A stretch of DNA of 46,816 nt from Porticoccus sp. (GCA_023261185.1 JALRJN010000004.1:1-46816), one strand, 5' to 3'; counted from the stretch's first letter, positions 27,950 to 36,111 are shown. Translations and numbers: made by a program. Notes: a model not told the origin generated them from the sequence alone.

Positions 27950-28780
27950 ATGGGTAATTCAGAACACCACTTTGTACCTTGTTCCTCTCTGCCTGAGGGT
28001 ATCCATAAAACCCCGCTGCTAATTGCCGTTAATGGACAACAGGTTGCCTGCGCTACAGAGAGCTCAGGGGACGTTTTCCTCTCGGAGTTTCTCGCCCCAT
28101 CACTCAACGGGACAAAACATTTACTGGGCGTGTTCGACGGGCAACCCTGTTATGTAGTGGATGCATCCACTGCCGAGCTGCCCTCCGGGATGTCTTTTGT
28201 TGCGCTTCGTTCTTTGCTGGGCGATCTGGATGAAACCCGTTTTCAATTGGCGGGTAGAGCTTGTCAGATCGTGCAGTGGGATAAGCAGCACCGTTATTGC
28301 GGTCGCTGCGGCCGGGCGACTACTGTTATTCCCGAAGATCGCTCCCGTTCCTGCGGTACCTGCGAGGAGCGCTTCTATCCGCGCTTGTCCCCCTGTGTCA
28401 TTGTGGTGATCCGTCGTGGCGAGTATTGCCTGTTGGCGAGCAGTGCCCGCTGGGAAGGGCGCTATTACAGCGCGCTGGCCGGTTTCATTGAACCGGGGGA
28501 AACCGTCGAGCAGGCGTTGCATCGTGAAGTGATGGAAGAAGTCGGTATTCGGGTTTCCAACCTGACCTATTTTGCCAGCCAACCCTGGCCGTTTCCCGGA
28601 CAATTAATGCTGGGCTTTCACGCCGACTACCTGCGCGGTGAGATTCAGGTAGATGGTGAAGAGATCGTCGCAGCGGACTGGTGGCATTACCGTGATTTGC
28701 CTCCTCACCCGGATGAAAATACGTTATCAGGCCAACTTATCCGCCATTTTGTCGCCACCTGTCGAGAAGCGGAGAGTTGA
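27950..28780 (+). CDS. nudC: NAD+ diphosphatase / RNA deNADding enzyme NudC
   Basis: It splits NADH to NMNH and AMP and, in E. coli, removes NAD caps from RNA. The 276-residue product has a four-Cys zinc ribbon (Cys117, Cys120, Cys135, Cys138), a canonical Nudix box at 178-200 (GX5EX7REUXEEXGU, with REVMEEVGI), and the NADH-type motif SQPWPFPGQ. The frame is open from a TTG at 27911 inside fimL, but the ATG at 27950 gives the family length. It follows fimL by 11 bases and its stop abuts the next gene. Confidence 0.95.
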   Translation: MGNSEHHFVPCSSLPEGIHKTPLLIAVNGQQVACATESSGDVFLSEFLAPSLNGTKHLLGVFDGQPCYVVDASTAELPSGMSFVALRSLLGDLDETRFQLAGRACQIVQWDKQHRYCGRCGRATTVIPEDRSRSCGTCEERFYPRLSPCVIVVIRRGEYCLLASSARWEGRYYSALAGFIEPGETVEQALHREVMEEVGIRVSNLTYFASQPWPFPGQLMLGFHADYLRGEIQVDGEEIVAADWWHYRDLPPHPDENTLSGQLIRHFVATCREAES

Positions 28781-28782
28781 TC

Positions 28783-29430
28783 ATGTCACTTCCCATCTCG
28801 ATCATTATGGTTGGTGCCATTCTGTTACTGTTGCTTGGGCTCAAGGCGTTGATCGGGCAGGGTATGCTGGCGGCTGTTCTGCGCTCCGCATTGGGCTTGC
28901 TACTGTTAGCGGGTAGCGCGGTATTATTTTTAGCTGGATATGACCTGCACAGCTATCGATCCCTGCTGGACGAGCAGGCTGTGGTCACCATGCAGTTTCA
29001 GAAGCTGCAGTCCCAGCGCTACCGTGTCATTCTGGTGGAAAGTAACGGGGAGCAATACCGCTATCACCTGAGCGGCGATCAGTGGCAGCTGGATGCGCGC
29101 ATAGTGAAATGGCATCCGACTCTGGCCAGCCTTGGCTTCAAATCGCTGTATCGCCTCGATCGCTTAAGTGGCCGTTATGCCGATATCCGCCAACAGCTTG
29201 AGGAACCGGCCAGTGCACACCAGCTGGTTGAACCACCCACCGACTTTGACACATGGATGCTACTCAAAAAATTCCCGGGTCTGGGACGGTGGATTGACGC
29301 GCAATATGGCAGCGCCACCTTTTTGCCCATGGCCGATGGTGCTGTCTATGAAGTCAAACTGGCTTTTGGTGGCATGTTGGCTCGCCCCGTCAATCCCGAG
29401 GCGAAACAGGCCGTGTCGACATGGCGATAA
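28783..29430 (+). CDS. Membrane-anchored protein of unknown function (PA1824-like)
   Basis: A 215-residue protein starting with two close hydrophobic helices (about 3-24 and 31-50), so the rest of the protein faces one side. The soluble part has a beta-rich section (QRYRVILVESNGEQYRYHL) and a second with DWMLL-type helix and LPMADGAVYEVKLAFG. No catalytic motif is visible. A gene like this follows nudC in Pseudomonas. GGAG at 28771-28774 has 8-base spacing to the ATG at 28783, so I prefer it to the TTG at 28777 that overlaps the nudC stop. It is the last gene of the fimL-nudC unit. Confidence 0.8.
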   Translation: MSLPISIIMVGAILLLLLGLKALIGQGMLAAVLRSALGLLLLAGSAVLFLAGYDLHSYRSLLDEQAVVTMQFQKLQSQRYRVILVESNGEQYRYHLSGDQWQLDARIVKWHPTLASLGFKSLYRLDRLSGRYADIRQQLEEPASAHQLVEPPTDFDTWMLLKKFPGLGRWIDAQYGSATFLPMADGAVYEVKLAFGGMLARPVNPEAKQAVSTWR

Positions 29431-29448
29431 TCTGTCATCGCCTTTTTT
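29423..29448 (+). terminator. Terminator overlapping the stop of the PA1824-like gene
   Basis: GGCGAT (29423-29428), an 8-base loop, ATCGCC (29437-29442), then six T. The left arm includes the first base of the TAA stop, so the gene ends within the hairpin. It closes the fimL-nudC unit. Confidence 0.8.
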
Positions 29449-29491
29449 CTAGAGAGAACAACCCGAAATCACGGCCTTTTTGAGGAGGTGG

Positions 29492-30414
29492 TTAGAATGC
29501 CACCTTCTCTTTACCTTTCAATTCAAGAATAGCTCGAGCCTCGTCTGGAGTTGCGACTTCCAGCCCCAGTCCTTCAATGGTTTTACGCACCTGATAGACC
29601 TGTTCGGCATTGGTTTTAGCCAATTCTCCACGACGTAACCACAGCGAGTCTTCAAGTCCTACCCGAACATTGCCCCCATGGAGGCTGCCATGGCTGCCAC
29701 GCGCATTTGATTGGAACCGGCAGCCAACACTGACCAGCGGTAATGATCCCCAAAGAGACGATCCGCAGTTCGCTTCATATGCATGACATCCTCGGGATGT
29801 GCGCCAATGCCACCGAGCAAGCCAAAACAGGTTTGAATAAACAAGGGAGCCTTAACAATGCCTTCTTGATAGAAGTACTGGAGATTGTAGAGGTGGCTGG
29901 TGTCGTAACACTCGAATTCGTAGCGGGTTCCGGTTTTGTTAAGTGTATCCAGCGCGTAGCGAATATCTTTAAAGCTGTTACGAAATACCAGGTCGTGGGA
30001 GCCCTCGAGCATTTCCGGCTCCCAATCATGCTCAAACTCTTTGAAGCGTTTTAACATGGGAAATAGGGCAAAGTTCATCGACCCCATATTTAGACTGGCG
30101 ACCTCTGGTTGCCAATGCTCAGCGGGTTTAACGCGGTATTCAACGGGCATGAAGGGGGATGCGCCGGTGGTTATGTTTACTACGACATCCGAGCGGCTTT
30201 TGATTGCCTTAAGAAACGGGGCGAAATCTTCAGGGGTATGTACCGGCCGTCCATCCACAGGGTCCCTGGCGTGCAGGTGAACGATAGCGGCGCCTGCTTC
30301 AGCGGCACCCAGGGCAGATTCAGCAATTTCCTCGGGTGTTACCGGCAGGTAGGGCGACATGGAAGGGGTATGTATGGAACCCGTGACTGCACAGGAAATA
30401 ATTACTTTTGACAT
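29492..30414 (-). pseudogene. BKACE-family enzyme (3-keto-5-aminohexanoate cleavage type), one-base frameshift
   Basis: This family condenses a beta-keto acid with acetyl-CoA and splits it in lysine, carnitine and related breakdown. From the ATG at 30414 the frame gives the full family N-terminus (MSKVIISCAVTGSIHTPSMS) and the zinc motif HLHARD (His46, His48). It runs to a false stop after SMGAMFG at 29659. From the C5 tract at 29673-29677 a second frame continues the family perfectly: GGNVRVGLEDSLWLRRGELA, then the last helix and a stop at 29492-29494. One extra C would restore a 307-residue protein. Whether this is a real mutation or a homopolymer sequencing error cannot be told here. Substrate is unknown. 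Confidence 0.88.
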
Positions 30415-30877
30415 CGTCATCACCACTTTTTGAGATTGAACTTTTGATTTAAGTGCTCTCAATCAGGTTGGCTGATTGATGGAGATGGTCTTGCTCAAAT
30501 GAATACCGCCCGCAATTTGGTTGATCATTCCGAAGTAATACAACAAACGGGTCTTCTGGTCGTGAAGCTGACGTTTATAGTCAGATAGCAAAACGCATCA
30601 GTAAAAGTCGAGCGTTAACGTCTCATGCGTCGAGGCGCTGGATGGATAGTGTGGGTGAGCTTTCGAGAGCACCACCTAAGGCTGTGACTATCCAGCCGGG
30701 AGAGCCATCCCGTACGGCATGAATAAAGGGGATGTGCGATAGGACTGCCAACAGATATAGGATATGGTTAACAGTCATAGGTAACATACAATAACTTTCT
30801 GGTGATGCCGTCAACTGTTTTGGTGGCCTGACCCAATGAGCTTTAATTGAAAAATTATGATGTAAGGGGAACTGACG
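30415..30877. other. 463-base gap between the BKACE gene and sohB, no gene seen
   Basis: The two flanking genes diverge, so promoters for both should lie here. A plus-strand frame is open from about 30526 to a TGA at 30721, but its only ATG leaves 26 codons with no ribosome-binding site, so I do not call it. The stretch 30637-30712 shows consecutive hairpins and is listed separately. AGGGGA at 30865-30870 serves sohB. Confidence 0.6.
30637..30712 (+). other. Possible structured RNA upstream of sohB
   Basis: A 9-base stem (30637-30645 with 30688-30696, one G-U) encloses a hairpin at 30654-30673 (GGTG...CACC plus CTT/GAG with a TCGA loop). A second hairpin follows at once (CGGGA 30697-30701, loop GAGCCA, TCCCG 30708-30712). 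The outer stem has an alternative pairing, TGGATAGT (30643-30650) with ACTATCCA (30687-30694), so the structure could switch. I match it to no known family, and chance folding is possible. Confidence 0.3.
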
Positions 30878-31903
30878 TTGGATTATTTGCTGCAATATGG
30901 ATTGTTTCTGGCGAAGGCCATTACTCTCATTATTTCCCTGGTTGTGGTGATAGGTATTGCCATCGGCCTGAGCAATCGCGCCCGCAAACATGCCGAGGGT
31001 GAGCTTGAGGTCGAGCAACTAAATGAGACGTATGAGCAGATGAGTAATGTAATACAGCTGGCTACCCTCCCGCCGGGAAAGCGTAAGTTGTGGCACAAGG
31101 AAAAAAAGAAATCGGACAAAGATAAAAAAACCAACTCGGAAATCAGAAGCAGGGTTTTTCTGCTGGATTTCAAGGGAGACATGCGTGCGTCGGCTGTGGC
31201 TAGTCTACGCCAGGAAATTACGGCCATTCTTACCCAGGCAAAACCGGAAGATGAGGTAGTTGTTCGCCTGGAAAGTGGTGGTGGCATGGTGCATAGCTAT
31301 GGTCTTGCCGCCAGCCAGTTGGACAGGATTCGTCAGCAGAATATTCCGCTCACTGTATGTGTTGATAAGGTGGCGGCCAGCGGGGGTTATATGATGGCCT
31401 GTGTCGCCAACAAAATCCTTGCCGCGCCCTTTGCCATGATCGGCTCTATCGGCGTTGTGGCACAGCTACCAAATTTTAATCGCCTGTTGAAAAAACACGA
31501 TGTCGATGTGGAGCTGCATACTGCTGGTGATTACAAACGCACCCTGACGATGTTCGGGGAAAATACAGAAGAGGGCCGGGATAAATTTATTGAGGACCTG
31601 GAAGAAATCCACAACATTTTTAAAGACTTTGTGAAAAATCACAGACAAGCTGTTGATATTAATGAAATCTCTACAGGGAAAGTATGGCTTGGCTGCCATG
31701 CCCTTGATAAATCACTGGTGGATGAACTCAAAACCAGCGATACCTATCTCGTCGAACGCTCAGCCGAGGCGGACATCTTCCAGGTCAAGTTCGTCTATCA
31801 TAAAAGTCTGCCAGAAAAATTTGGCCTAGCGGCTGAGAGTCGCGCAGATAGTTTTTTAATGCGTTGGCTGGATAGGACCCGGAAACAGCAGTTTTTTTCC
31901 TGA
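30878..31903 (+). CDS. sohB: SohB-like inner-membrane serine protease (S49 family)
   Basis: A Ser/Lys-dyad peptidase related to signal peptide peptidase SppA; E. coli SohB is a multicopy suppressor of a degP defect. The 341-residue product has an N-terminal membrane helix (about 8-29), a Lys-rich charged stretch (KKKSDKDKK), then the protease core: VRLESGGGMVHSYGLAASQL, the nucleophile Ser in VAASGGYMMACVANK, SIGVVAQLPNF, and the base Lys in AGDYKRTLTMFGENTEEGR. It starts at TTG at 30878 with AGGGGA about 7 bases upstream. No ATG precedes the membrane helix. Confidence 0.93.
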   Translation: MDYLLQYGLFLAKAITLIISLVVVIGIAIGLSNRARKHAEGELEVEQLNETYEQMSNVIQLATLPPGKRKLWHKEKKKSDKDKKTNSEIRSRVFLLDFKGDMRASAVASLRQEITAILTQAKPEDEVVVRLESGGGMVHSYGLAASQLDRIRQQNIPLTVCVDKVAASGGYMMACVANKILAAPFAMIGSIGVVAQLPNFNRLLKKHDVDVELHTAGDYKRTLTMFGENTEEGRDKFIEDLEEIHNIFKDFVKNHRQAVDINEISTGKVWLGCHALDKSLVDELKTSDTYLVERSAEADIFQVKFVYHKSLPEKFGLAAESRADSFLMRWLDRTRKQQFFS

Positions 31904-31970
31904 CGGACATTCGTTTATTTTGCGCAACGTCAATTTGCTGGGAGAGGACTGTGTGGAACAGCCTCTGCCA

Positions 31971-32024
31971 AAGAAGGCCGTTATCTGGTTAATATTAATC
32001 GTTGATAACGGCTGAAGAAGGCCG
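31971..32024. repeat. Nested inverted and direct repeats between sohB and the antiporter
   Basis: A 9-base inverted repeat, GCCGTTATC (31977-31985) and GATAACGGC (32004-32012), encloses the 10-base palindrome TTAATATTAA (31989-31998). Direct copies of AAGAAGGCCG lie at 31971-31980 and 32015-32024. The flanking genes converge here. There is no T run on either side, so it is not a standard terminator; it may aid Rho-dependent ending or bind a protein. Confidence 0.5.
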
Positions 32025-32035
32025 ACCGCCACATG

Positions 32036-33202
32036 TTAGTTTCGCCGCAATCGTTCGCTGACTGCGATCGGATTCGGGAAGTTGAATATCACGATATAAC
32101 TCGACAGCAGGAAGGTCAGAATCGCGGCAGCCTGTATCAGGTGAGATGCCTGAACACTGATCAGAGAGGCGTTGAAAGCCACATAGGCAATCAATAACGA
32201 AAATTCACTGATCTGTCCGAGGCGAAAGCCAATATCCCAGGCCAATACCTTCTTTTCGCTCTGCCGACCCAGCAGGAAACGGAAAATCGCCGGTTTCAGA
32301 ATCAGCATCGTCCCGCCAAGTGCCACAGATGCCAAGGCAATTTCCGGTAACAGCCCAAGATTGAATCCCGCGCCCAGGGAAAAGAAAAACATGATCAGGA
32401 AAAAATCCCTGAGAGGTTTCAGTGTCAGGGCAATGTGTTGGGAGATTGGGCTGGAGGCGAGGGTGATGCCCGCGAGGAATGCGCCGATTTCTCGCGACAG
32501 TCCTACGACTTCAGCGAGCTCCGACAAACCCATACACCAGCCGATGGCGAGCAGAAAAATATATTCGCCCATCCGATCGAATTTGGCGATCAGTTTCAGT
32601 AAGACCCAGCGGACAAAGGCCCAGGCAAACAGGATCAGTAGCGGCAGCGCTAATAGGGTGAAGCCGATCTGCATGACATTAATCTGTCCACCTTCACCAC
32701 TGAGCAGGACCAGTAATACAAAGATTGCCAGAAAATCCTGCATCAGCAGTAAGCCGATCATCATGTCACCGATATGACGGTGGTGAAGAATGGTGGTTGG
32801 TAGCAGCTTGATACCAATAATGGTGCTGGAAAACATCATTGCCGCACCGATAATCAGACATTCGGTAGAGTTGAAGCCAAACAGGTGGGCGATCAGATAA
32901 CCGGCAGCAGCGAAGAGTGCGGAGCTAATCAGAGTCACTACGGTGACTTTTCTGAGCGCGGTCATCAGCGATTGAGGCTGAAGATCCAGGCCCAACAGAA
33001 ATAGCAGAAAAATAATGCCGATTTCGGAGATTTCAGACAGCAGGTGGACATCCTGTACCCAACCAAGTCCGTAAGGACCGATCAGTGCACCCAGAGCGAT
33101 GTAGGCTACAAGCAGGGGCTGCCGACCATAAATGGCCAAAGAGGCAATAATGGCAGCGCCGGTGAATATCAGGAAGAACGACTGAAAAACGGCTTCATTC
33201 AT
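32036..33202 (-). CDS. Kef-type cation:proton antiporter (CPA2), membrane domain only
   Basis: A 388-residue inner-membrane protein with about 12 helices, closest in look to KefB/KefC and YbaL. Marks include QPLLVAYIALGALIGPYGLG, LLFLLGLDLQP, the core GLLLMQDFLAIFVLL, and SREIGAFLAGITLASSP. The transported ion (K+ or Na+) cannot be read. The C-terminal RCK nucleotide-binding domain of KefB/C is absent: the protein stops after the last helix with ERLRRN. I chose the ATG at 33202 because GGAG lies 7 bases upstream; a start five codons earlier (33217) is less likely. Confidence 0.88.
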   Translation of the reverse strand: MNEAVFQSFFLIFTGAAIIASLAIYGRQPLLVAYIALGALIGPYGLGWVQDVHLLSEISEIGIIFLLFLLGLDLQPQSLMTALRKVTVVTLISSALFAAAGYLIAHLFGFNSTECLIIGAAMMFSSTIIGIKLLPTTILHHRHIGDMMIGLLLMQDFLAIFVLLVLLSGEGGQINVMQIGFTLLALPLLILFAWAFVRWVLLKLIAKFDRMGEYIFLLAIGWCMGLSELAEVVGLSREIGAFLAGITLASSPISQHIALTLKPLRDFFLIMFFFSLGAGFNLGLLPEIALASVALGGTMLILKPAIFRFLLGRQSEKKVLAWDIGFRLGQISEFSLLIAYVAFNASLISVQASHLIQAAAILTFLLSSYIVIFNFPNPIAVSERLRRN

Positions 33203-33253
33203 AGGGGTACTCCACAACCCCTATTGTGAGGTACGGGTGGAGGGGCAGCAAGT

Positions 33254-33276
33254 GCCGGTTGCAGTATGCAACCGGC
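33254..33276 (-). terminator. Hairpin after the cysI-DUF934 operon
   Basis: A perfect 10-base stem (GCCGGTTGCA, GTA loop, TGCAACCGGC) starts 7 bases past the DUF934 stop. It lacks a T run on the minus strand, so it may protect the mRNA end or act weakly as a terminator. Confidence 0.5.
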
Positions 33277-33283
33277 TATTCAC

Positions 33284-33772
33284 TTACTGATCGCGCCGGA
33301 AGTGAGGGTTAGGCTGGTCTGCAGCGTTTTGATAGGTGACGCTGAAATCCTTCAGCGACTCCAAAGCAGCTTCCAGGTCCGTATCTTCTGGCAAGACGAA
33401 TGAATCAAAACCGCAGCGCTTCAGGTAGAAAAGCTGGTCGCGATTGGGGTTGCCTATGGCGCGCAATTGGCCATTGTAACCAAAGCGCTCTCTAAGCAGT
33501 CTGGCGGTAGAAAATCCGCGACCGTCAGTAAATGAGGGGAAATTTACAGCAATCAATGGGAATTGGTTGGCGTCTTCCCCTAGCGCTTCCACATCTTCAT
33601 CACTGTCGATCCACAGCCCCAATACGGCTATTCGGATGGACTCCTTGTTTTCGAGCCAATACTTCATGGGTGCCAGGGACAATTGGTTCTCTGGCAGATT
33701 GCCGGAATAGTTTTTGGGCAAAACTACCCACTTGTCGTCAACAATTTTGTCTTTATTAATGATTTTTGGCAT
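33284..33772 (-). CDS. DUF934 sulfite-reduction accessory protein (CysI-linked)
   Basis: A 162-residue protein of the DUF934 family, which almost always lies beside sulfite reductase or cysH genes (PA1837 next to cysI in Pseudomonas). It has the family features VNFPSFTDGRGFSTARLLRE near the middle and FDSFVLPEDTDLEAAL near the end. A role in sulfur assimilation is inferred from linkage; the biochemistry is not settled. The ATG at 33772 gives MPKIINKDKIVDD and lies 17 bases inside the end of cysI in another frame, so the two genes are coupled. Confidence 0.92.
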   Translation of the reverse strand: MPKIINKDKIVDDKWVVLPKNYSGNLPENQLSLAPMKYWLENKESIRIAVLGLWIDSDEDVEALGEDANQFPLIAVNFPSFTDGRGFSTARLLRERFGYNGQLRAIGNPNRDQLFYLKRCGFDSFVLPEDTDLEAALESLKDFSVTYQNAADQPNPHFRRDQ

Positions 33773-35420
33773 AGACGCTCTCCTTAAATGGGTCGAGGCC
33801 GATGCGGCGATAAGTGTCAATAAACAGCTCATCACCCAGGCGGTTATTGATATAGACATCAAGAATTCGACTGATGATGTCAGGCATTTCTTCGCGGCCA
33901 AATGAGGGTCCCAGAACGTTGCCGAGCGCGGCGTCATTCTCGGAGGAGCCGCCCAGTTGGACCTGATAGAACTCCTCACCCTTTTTGTCGACGCCCAGAA
34001 TACCGATATTGCCGACATGGTGGTGTCCACAGGCGTTCATACAGCCGGAAATATTGAGACTCAGATCTCCGAGATCATAGACGTAATCCATGTCGTCGAA
34101 GCGGCGTTGAATGGCTTCTGCAACCGGGATGGATTTTGCATTCGCCAGGGAACAGAAATCACCGCCGGGGCAGCAGATCAGGTCAGTCAGTGTGCCGATA
34201 TTGGGTGTGGCGAAACCGCCAGATTTGGCTTCCTGCCACAGGGCATGGAGGTCGGATTTTCTGACATCGGCCAACACCAGATTCTGGTTGTGGGTGGCGC
34301 GAATCTCACCGAAGGAATATTTGTCGGCGAGGTCGGCAATGGCTTCCAATTGGCTGTCGGTCACGTCACCAGGTGCAACGCCAGTCGGCTTCAGTGACAG
34401 GTGGACAATACTGTAACCGGCGACACGATGTTTCAGCGTGTTGCGTTCCAGCCATTTCGCGAAGGCTATGTTGTCGGCACTCAGGGCTTGCAGTGCTGCC
34501 TCTTCGGTGGCGTCATCCAGAACCTGGTAATCCGGGAGAGTGAAGTATTGTTTCACCCGGTCCACTTCTTCCTGTGTGAGTGTGCAGGGGCCATCCTTAA
34601 TGTGAGACCACTCAGCTTCAACCTTTTCGGCAAAGACTTCGGGGGTCCAGGCGCGTACCAGAATCTTGATCCGCGCCTTGTATTTATTAGCACGATTACC
34701 ATAGCGGTTATAGACACGCACGATGGCATCCAGGTAGCCAAGAATGTGCTGCCAGGGAAGGAATTCGCGAATGACACTACCGATTACCGGGGTACGGCCT
34801 AGACCACCACCGACATACACCTTGAAACCCAATTCGCCTTCATCGTTACGCAACAGCTGCAGGCCGATATCGTGAACAAGGATGGCTGCGCGGTCGCTTT
34901 CTGAGCCGCTCACGGCAATTTTGAACTTGCGCGGCAGGTACGCGAATTCCGGGTGGAAGGTTGACCACTGACGCAGAATTTCACACCAGGGGCGGGGATC
35001 TTCGATTTCATCCTCAGCCACACCGGCATACTGGTCGGAAGTTATATTGCGAATACAGTTACCGCTGGTCTGTACAGCATGCATCTGTACTTCCGCAAGC
35101 TCGGCCAGAATGTCCGGCACTTCTTCAAGCTGTGGCCAGTTGAACTGAATGTTCTGGCGGGTTGTGAAATGGCAGTAGCCCTTGTCGTAATGGCGGGCGA
35201 CGTGCGCCAGTTTGCGAAATTGCCCGGCATTGAGTAGGCCATAGGGAACAGCAACCCTCAGCATGGGTGCCAGGCGCTGGATGTAAAGTCCATTTTGCAG
35301 GCGCAGTGGCAGGAACTCTTCGTCAGCCAATTCCCCAGACAGGTAGCGTGATGTTTGCCCCCGGAACTGGGCAACGCGCTCCTCGATAATTTTCTGATCG
35401 TGTTCAGTATAACGGTACAT
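33756..35420 (-). CDS. cysI: Sulfite (or nitrite) reductase, ferredoxin-type, siroheme protein
   Basis: It reduces sulfite to sulfide in cysteine synthesis, using siroheme and a 4Fe-4S cluster. The 554-residue product has the two-repeat layout of the family. Substrate-site motifs are HFTTRQNIQFNW (about 90) and the Asn/Arg run NCIRNITSD. Cluster Cys are in CCPGGDFCSLANAKS and NISGCMNACGHHH, the C-X5-C and C-X3-C pairs. The ATG at 35420 gives MYRYTEHDQKIIEERV; the frame runs on to 35663 but without family sequence. The DUF934 partner supports sulfite rather than nitrite as substrate. No NADPH-flavoprotein cysJ is seen nearby. Confidence 0.93.
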   Translation of the reverse strand: MYRYTEHDQKIIEERVAQFRGQTSRYLSGELADEEFLPLRLQNGLYIQRLAPMLRVAVPYGLLNAGQFRKLAHVARHYDKGYCHFTTRQNIQFNWPQLEEVPDILAELAEVQMHAVQTSGNCIRNITSDQYAGVAEDEIEDPRPWCEILRQWSTFHPEFAYLPRKFKIAVSGSESDRAAILVHDIGLQLLRNDEGELGFKVYVGGGLGRTPVIGSVIREFLPWQHILGYLDAIVRVYNRYGNRANKYKARIKILVRAWTPEVFAEKVEAEWSHIKDGPCTLTQEEVDRVKQYFTLPDYQVLDDATEEAALQALSADNIAFAKWLERNTLKHRVAGYSIVHLSLKPTGVAPGDVTDSQLEAIADLADKYSFGEIRATHNQNLVLADVRKSDLHALWQEAKSGGFATPNIGTLTDLICCPGGDFCSLANAKSIPVAEAIQRRFDDMDYVYDLGDLSLNISGCMNACGHHHVGNIGILGVDKKGEEFYQVQLGGSSENDAALGNVLGPSFGREEMPDIISRILDVYINNRLGDELFIDTYRRIGLDPFKESVYAKNH

Positions 35421-35588
35421 AGTGTCTGTAATTTCTCCTGTGCCAGGTGGCAGAAAGCCGCGAATTCTACAGGTTAACGCGCGGTCTGTCAGTCGGATGT
35501 GGATAATAGCGGCAGCGCCCACGGATTTGAAAAACTTTTTCTCTCTAACCAGGTTGCGTTGGGTAATAAAGGATTCACCACGATAATA

Positions 35589-35617
35589 GGGACATCGTTT
35601 AGTGATGTTGCTACAAT
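35589..35617 (+). promoter_or_regulatory. Candidate promoter for the 43-residue membrane peptide
   Basis: GGGACA (35589-35594) and TACAAT (35612-35617) are 17 bases apart, matching 4 and 5 of 6 consensus positions. The leader to the ATG at 35656 would be about 30 bases. Confidence 0.45.
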
Positions 35618-35655
35618 GCGCCCGCCGTTCGTCCCAGCCTGGAGGTACAAGAACT

Positions 35656-35787
35656 ATGAACAATCAAGTTGATGCAGTTATGGAAGCAGAAAAAAATGAT
35701 GGCGACAGCTGTGCTGATGCCATTGCAGCTATTGCAACTGTCTGTTTATTTGTAGCGACAGTGATTTTCTGGTTGAGCAATCAGTAA
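35656..35787 (+). CDS. Small single-span membrane peptide
   Basis: A 43-residue peptide with a charged, acidic first half (MEAEKNDGDSCADA) and one C-terminal helix (about 22-40: AIATVCLFVATVIFWL). GGAGG at 35641-35645 precedes the ATG by 10 bases, a promoter-like element lies upstream and a strong terminator follows 9 bases after the stop, so it has its own transcription unit. Two Cys (in DSCADA and TVCLF) are notable for so short a chain. I do not recognise a family; the frame is open from 35602 but the upstream part has no start signal. Confidence 0.7.
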   Translation: MNNQVDAVMEAEKNDGDSCADAIAAIATVCLFVATVIFWLSNQ

Positions 35788-35796
35788 CTGCTGCAT

Positions 35797-35827
35797 TAAA
35801 AAAGGCGGCCATTGGCCGCCTTTTTTT
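35797..35827. terminator. Bidirectional terminator between the small peptide and DUF2970
   Basis: GGCGGCC, ATT loop, GGCCGCC (35804-35820), flanked by a run of A on the left and seven T on the right. It can end transcription from the small peptide gene and, from the other side, from metH-DUF2970. Confidence 0.92.
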
Positions 35828-35885
35828 GTGTCTGATTTTTGCTACTGCCGCTTAACATCTTCTCCTGGACGCTTATTTTCGGTGT

Positions 35886-36110
35886 TTACATACCCCGACT
35901 ACTCAACACCATCTTGACGACTGTAATCACGCAGAAAATAAATATCACGGTGAAAATTAACCCGGAGGCCACATAGGCGTATATGTTCCCGTGTTTAAAA
36001 TCGCGCTCGCGGTTTTTATTGCTCTGAACACCGAAAAAGGCAGCCATTGTACTGAAAACAATTTGCCAAAAACCGGGTTTCTTCTCGTTGTCGGGGTCGG
36101 GTTTATTCAT
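35886..36110 (-). CDS. DUF2970 membrane protein
   Basis: A 74-residue protein with the DUF2970 pattern: KPGFWQIVFSTMAAFFGVQS, then NRERDF and one long helix (about 46-68, VASGLIFTVIFIFCVITVVKMVL). The first hydrophobic stretch may be a short amphipathic helix. It follows metH with one base between the TGA and the ATG, so the two are probably coupled. No function is known, and a link to methionine synthesis is unproven. Confidence 0.85.
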   Translation of the reverse strand: MNKPDPDNEKKPGFWQIVFSTMAAFFGVQSNKNRERDFKHGNIYAYVASGLIFTVIFIFCVITVVKMVLSSRGM

Positions 36111-36111
36111 G

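Noticed and set aside
30526..30723. Open plus-strand frame upstream of sohB
   Set aside because: No start codon or ribosome site for the long version; only 26 codons follow its one ATG.
30623..31018. Minus-strand 131-codon frame overlapping the sohB start
   Set aside because: It is a shadow of sohB plus non-coding sequence, with no ribosome site or recognisable motif.
33284..34030. A 248-codon reading of the DUF934 gene
   Set aside because: The upstream part lies fully inside cysI in another frame; the ATG at 33772 gives the family start.
33756..35663. A 635-codon reading of cysI
   Set aside because: Residues before MYRYTEHDQ have no family similarity and run through the promoter region.
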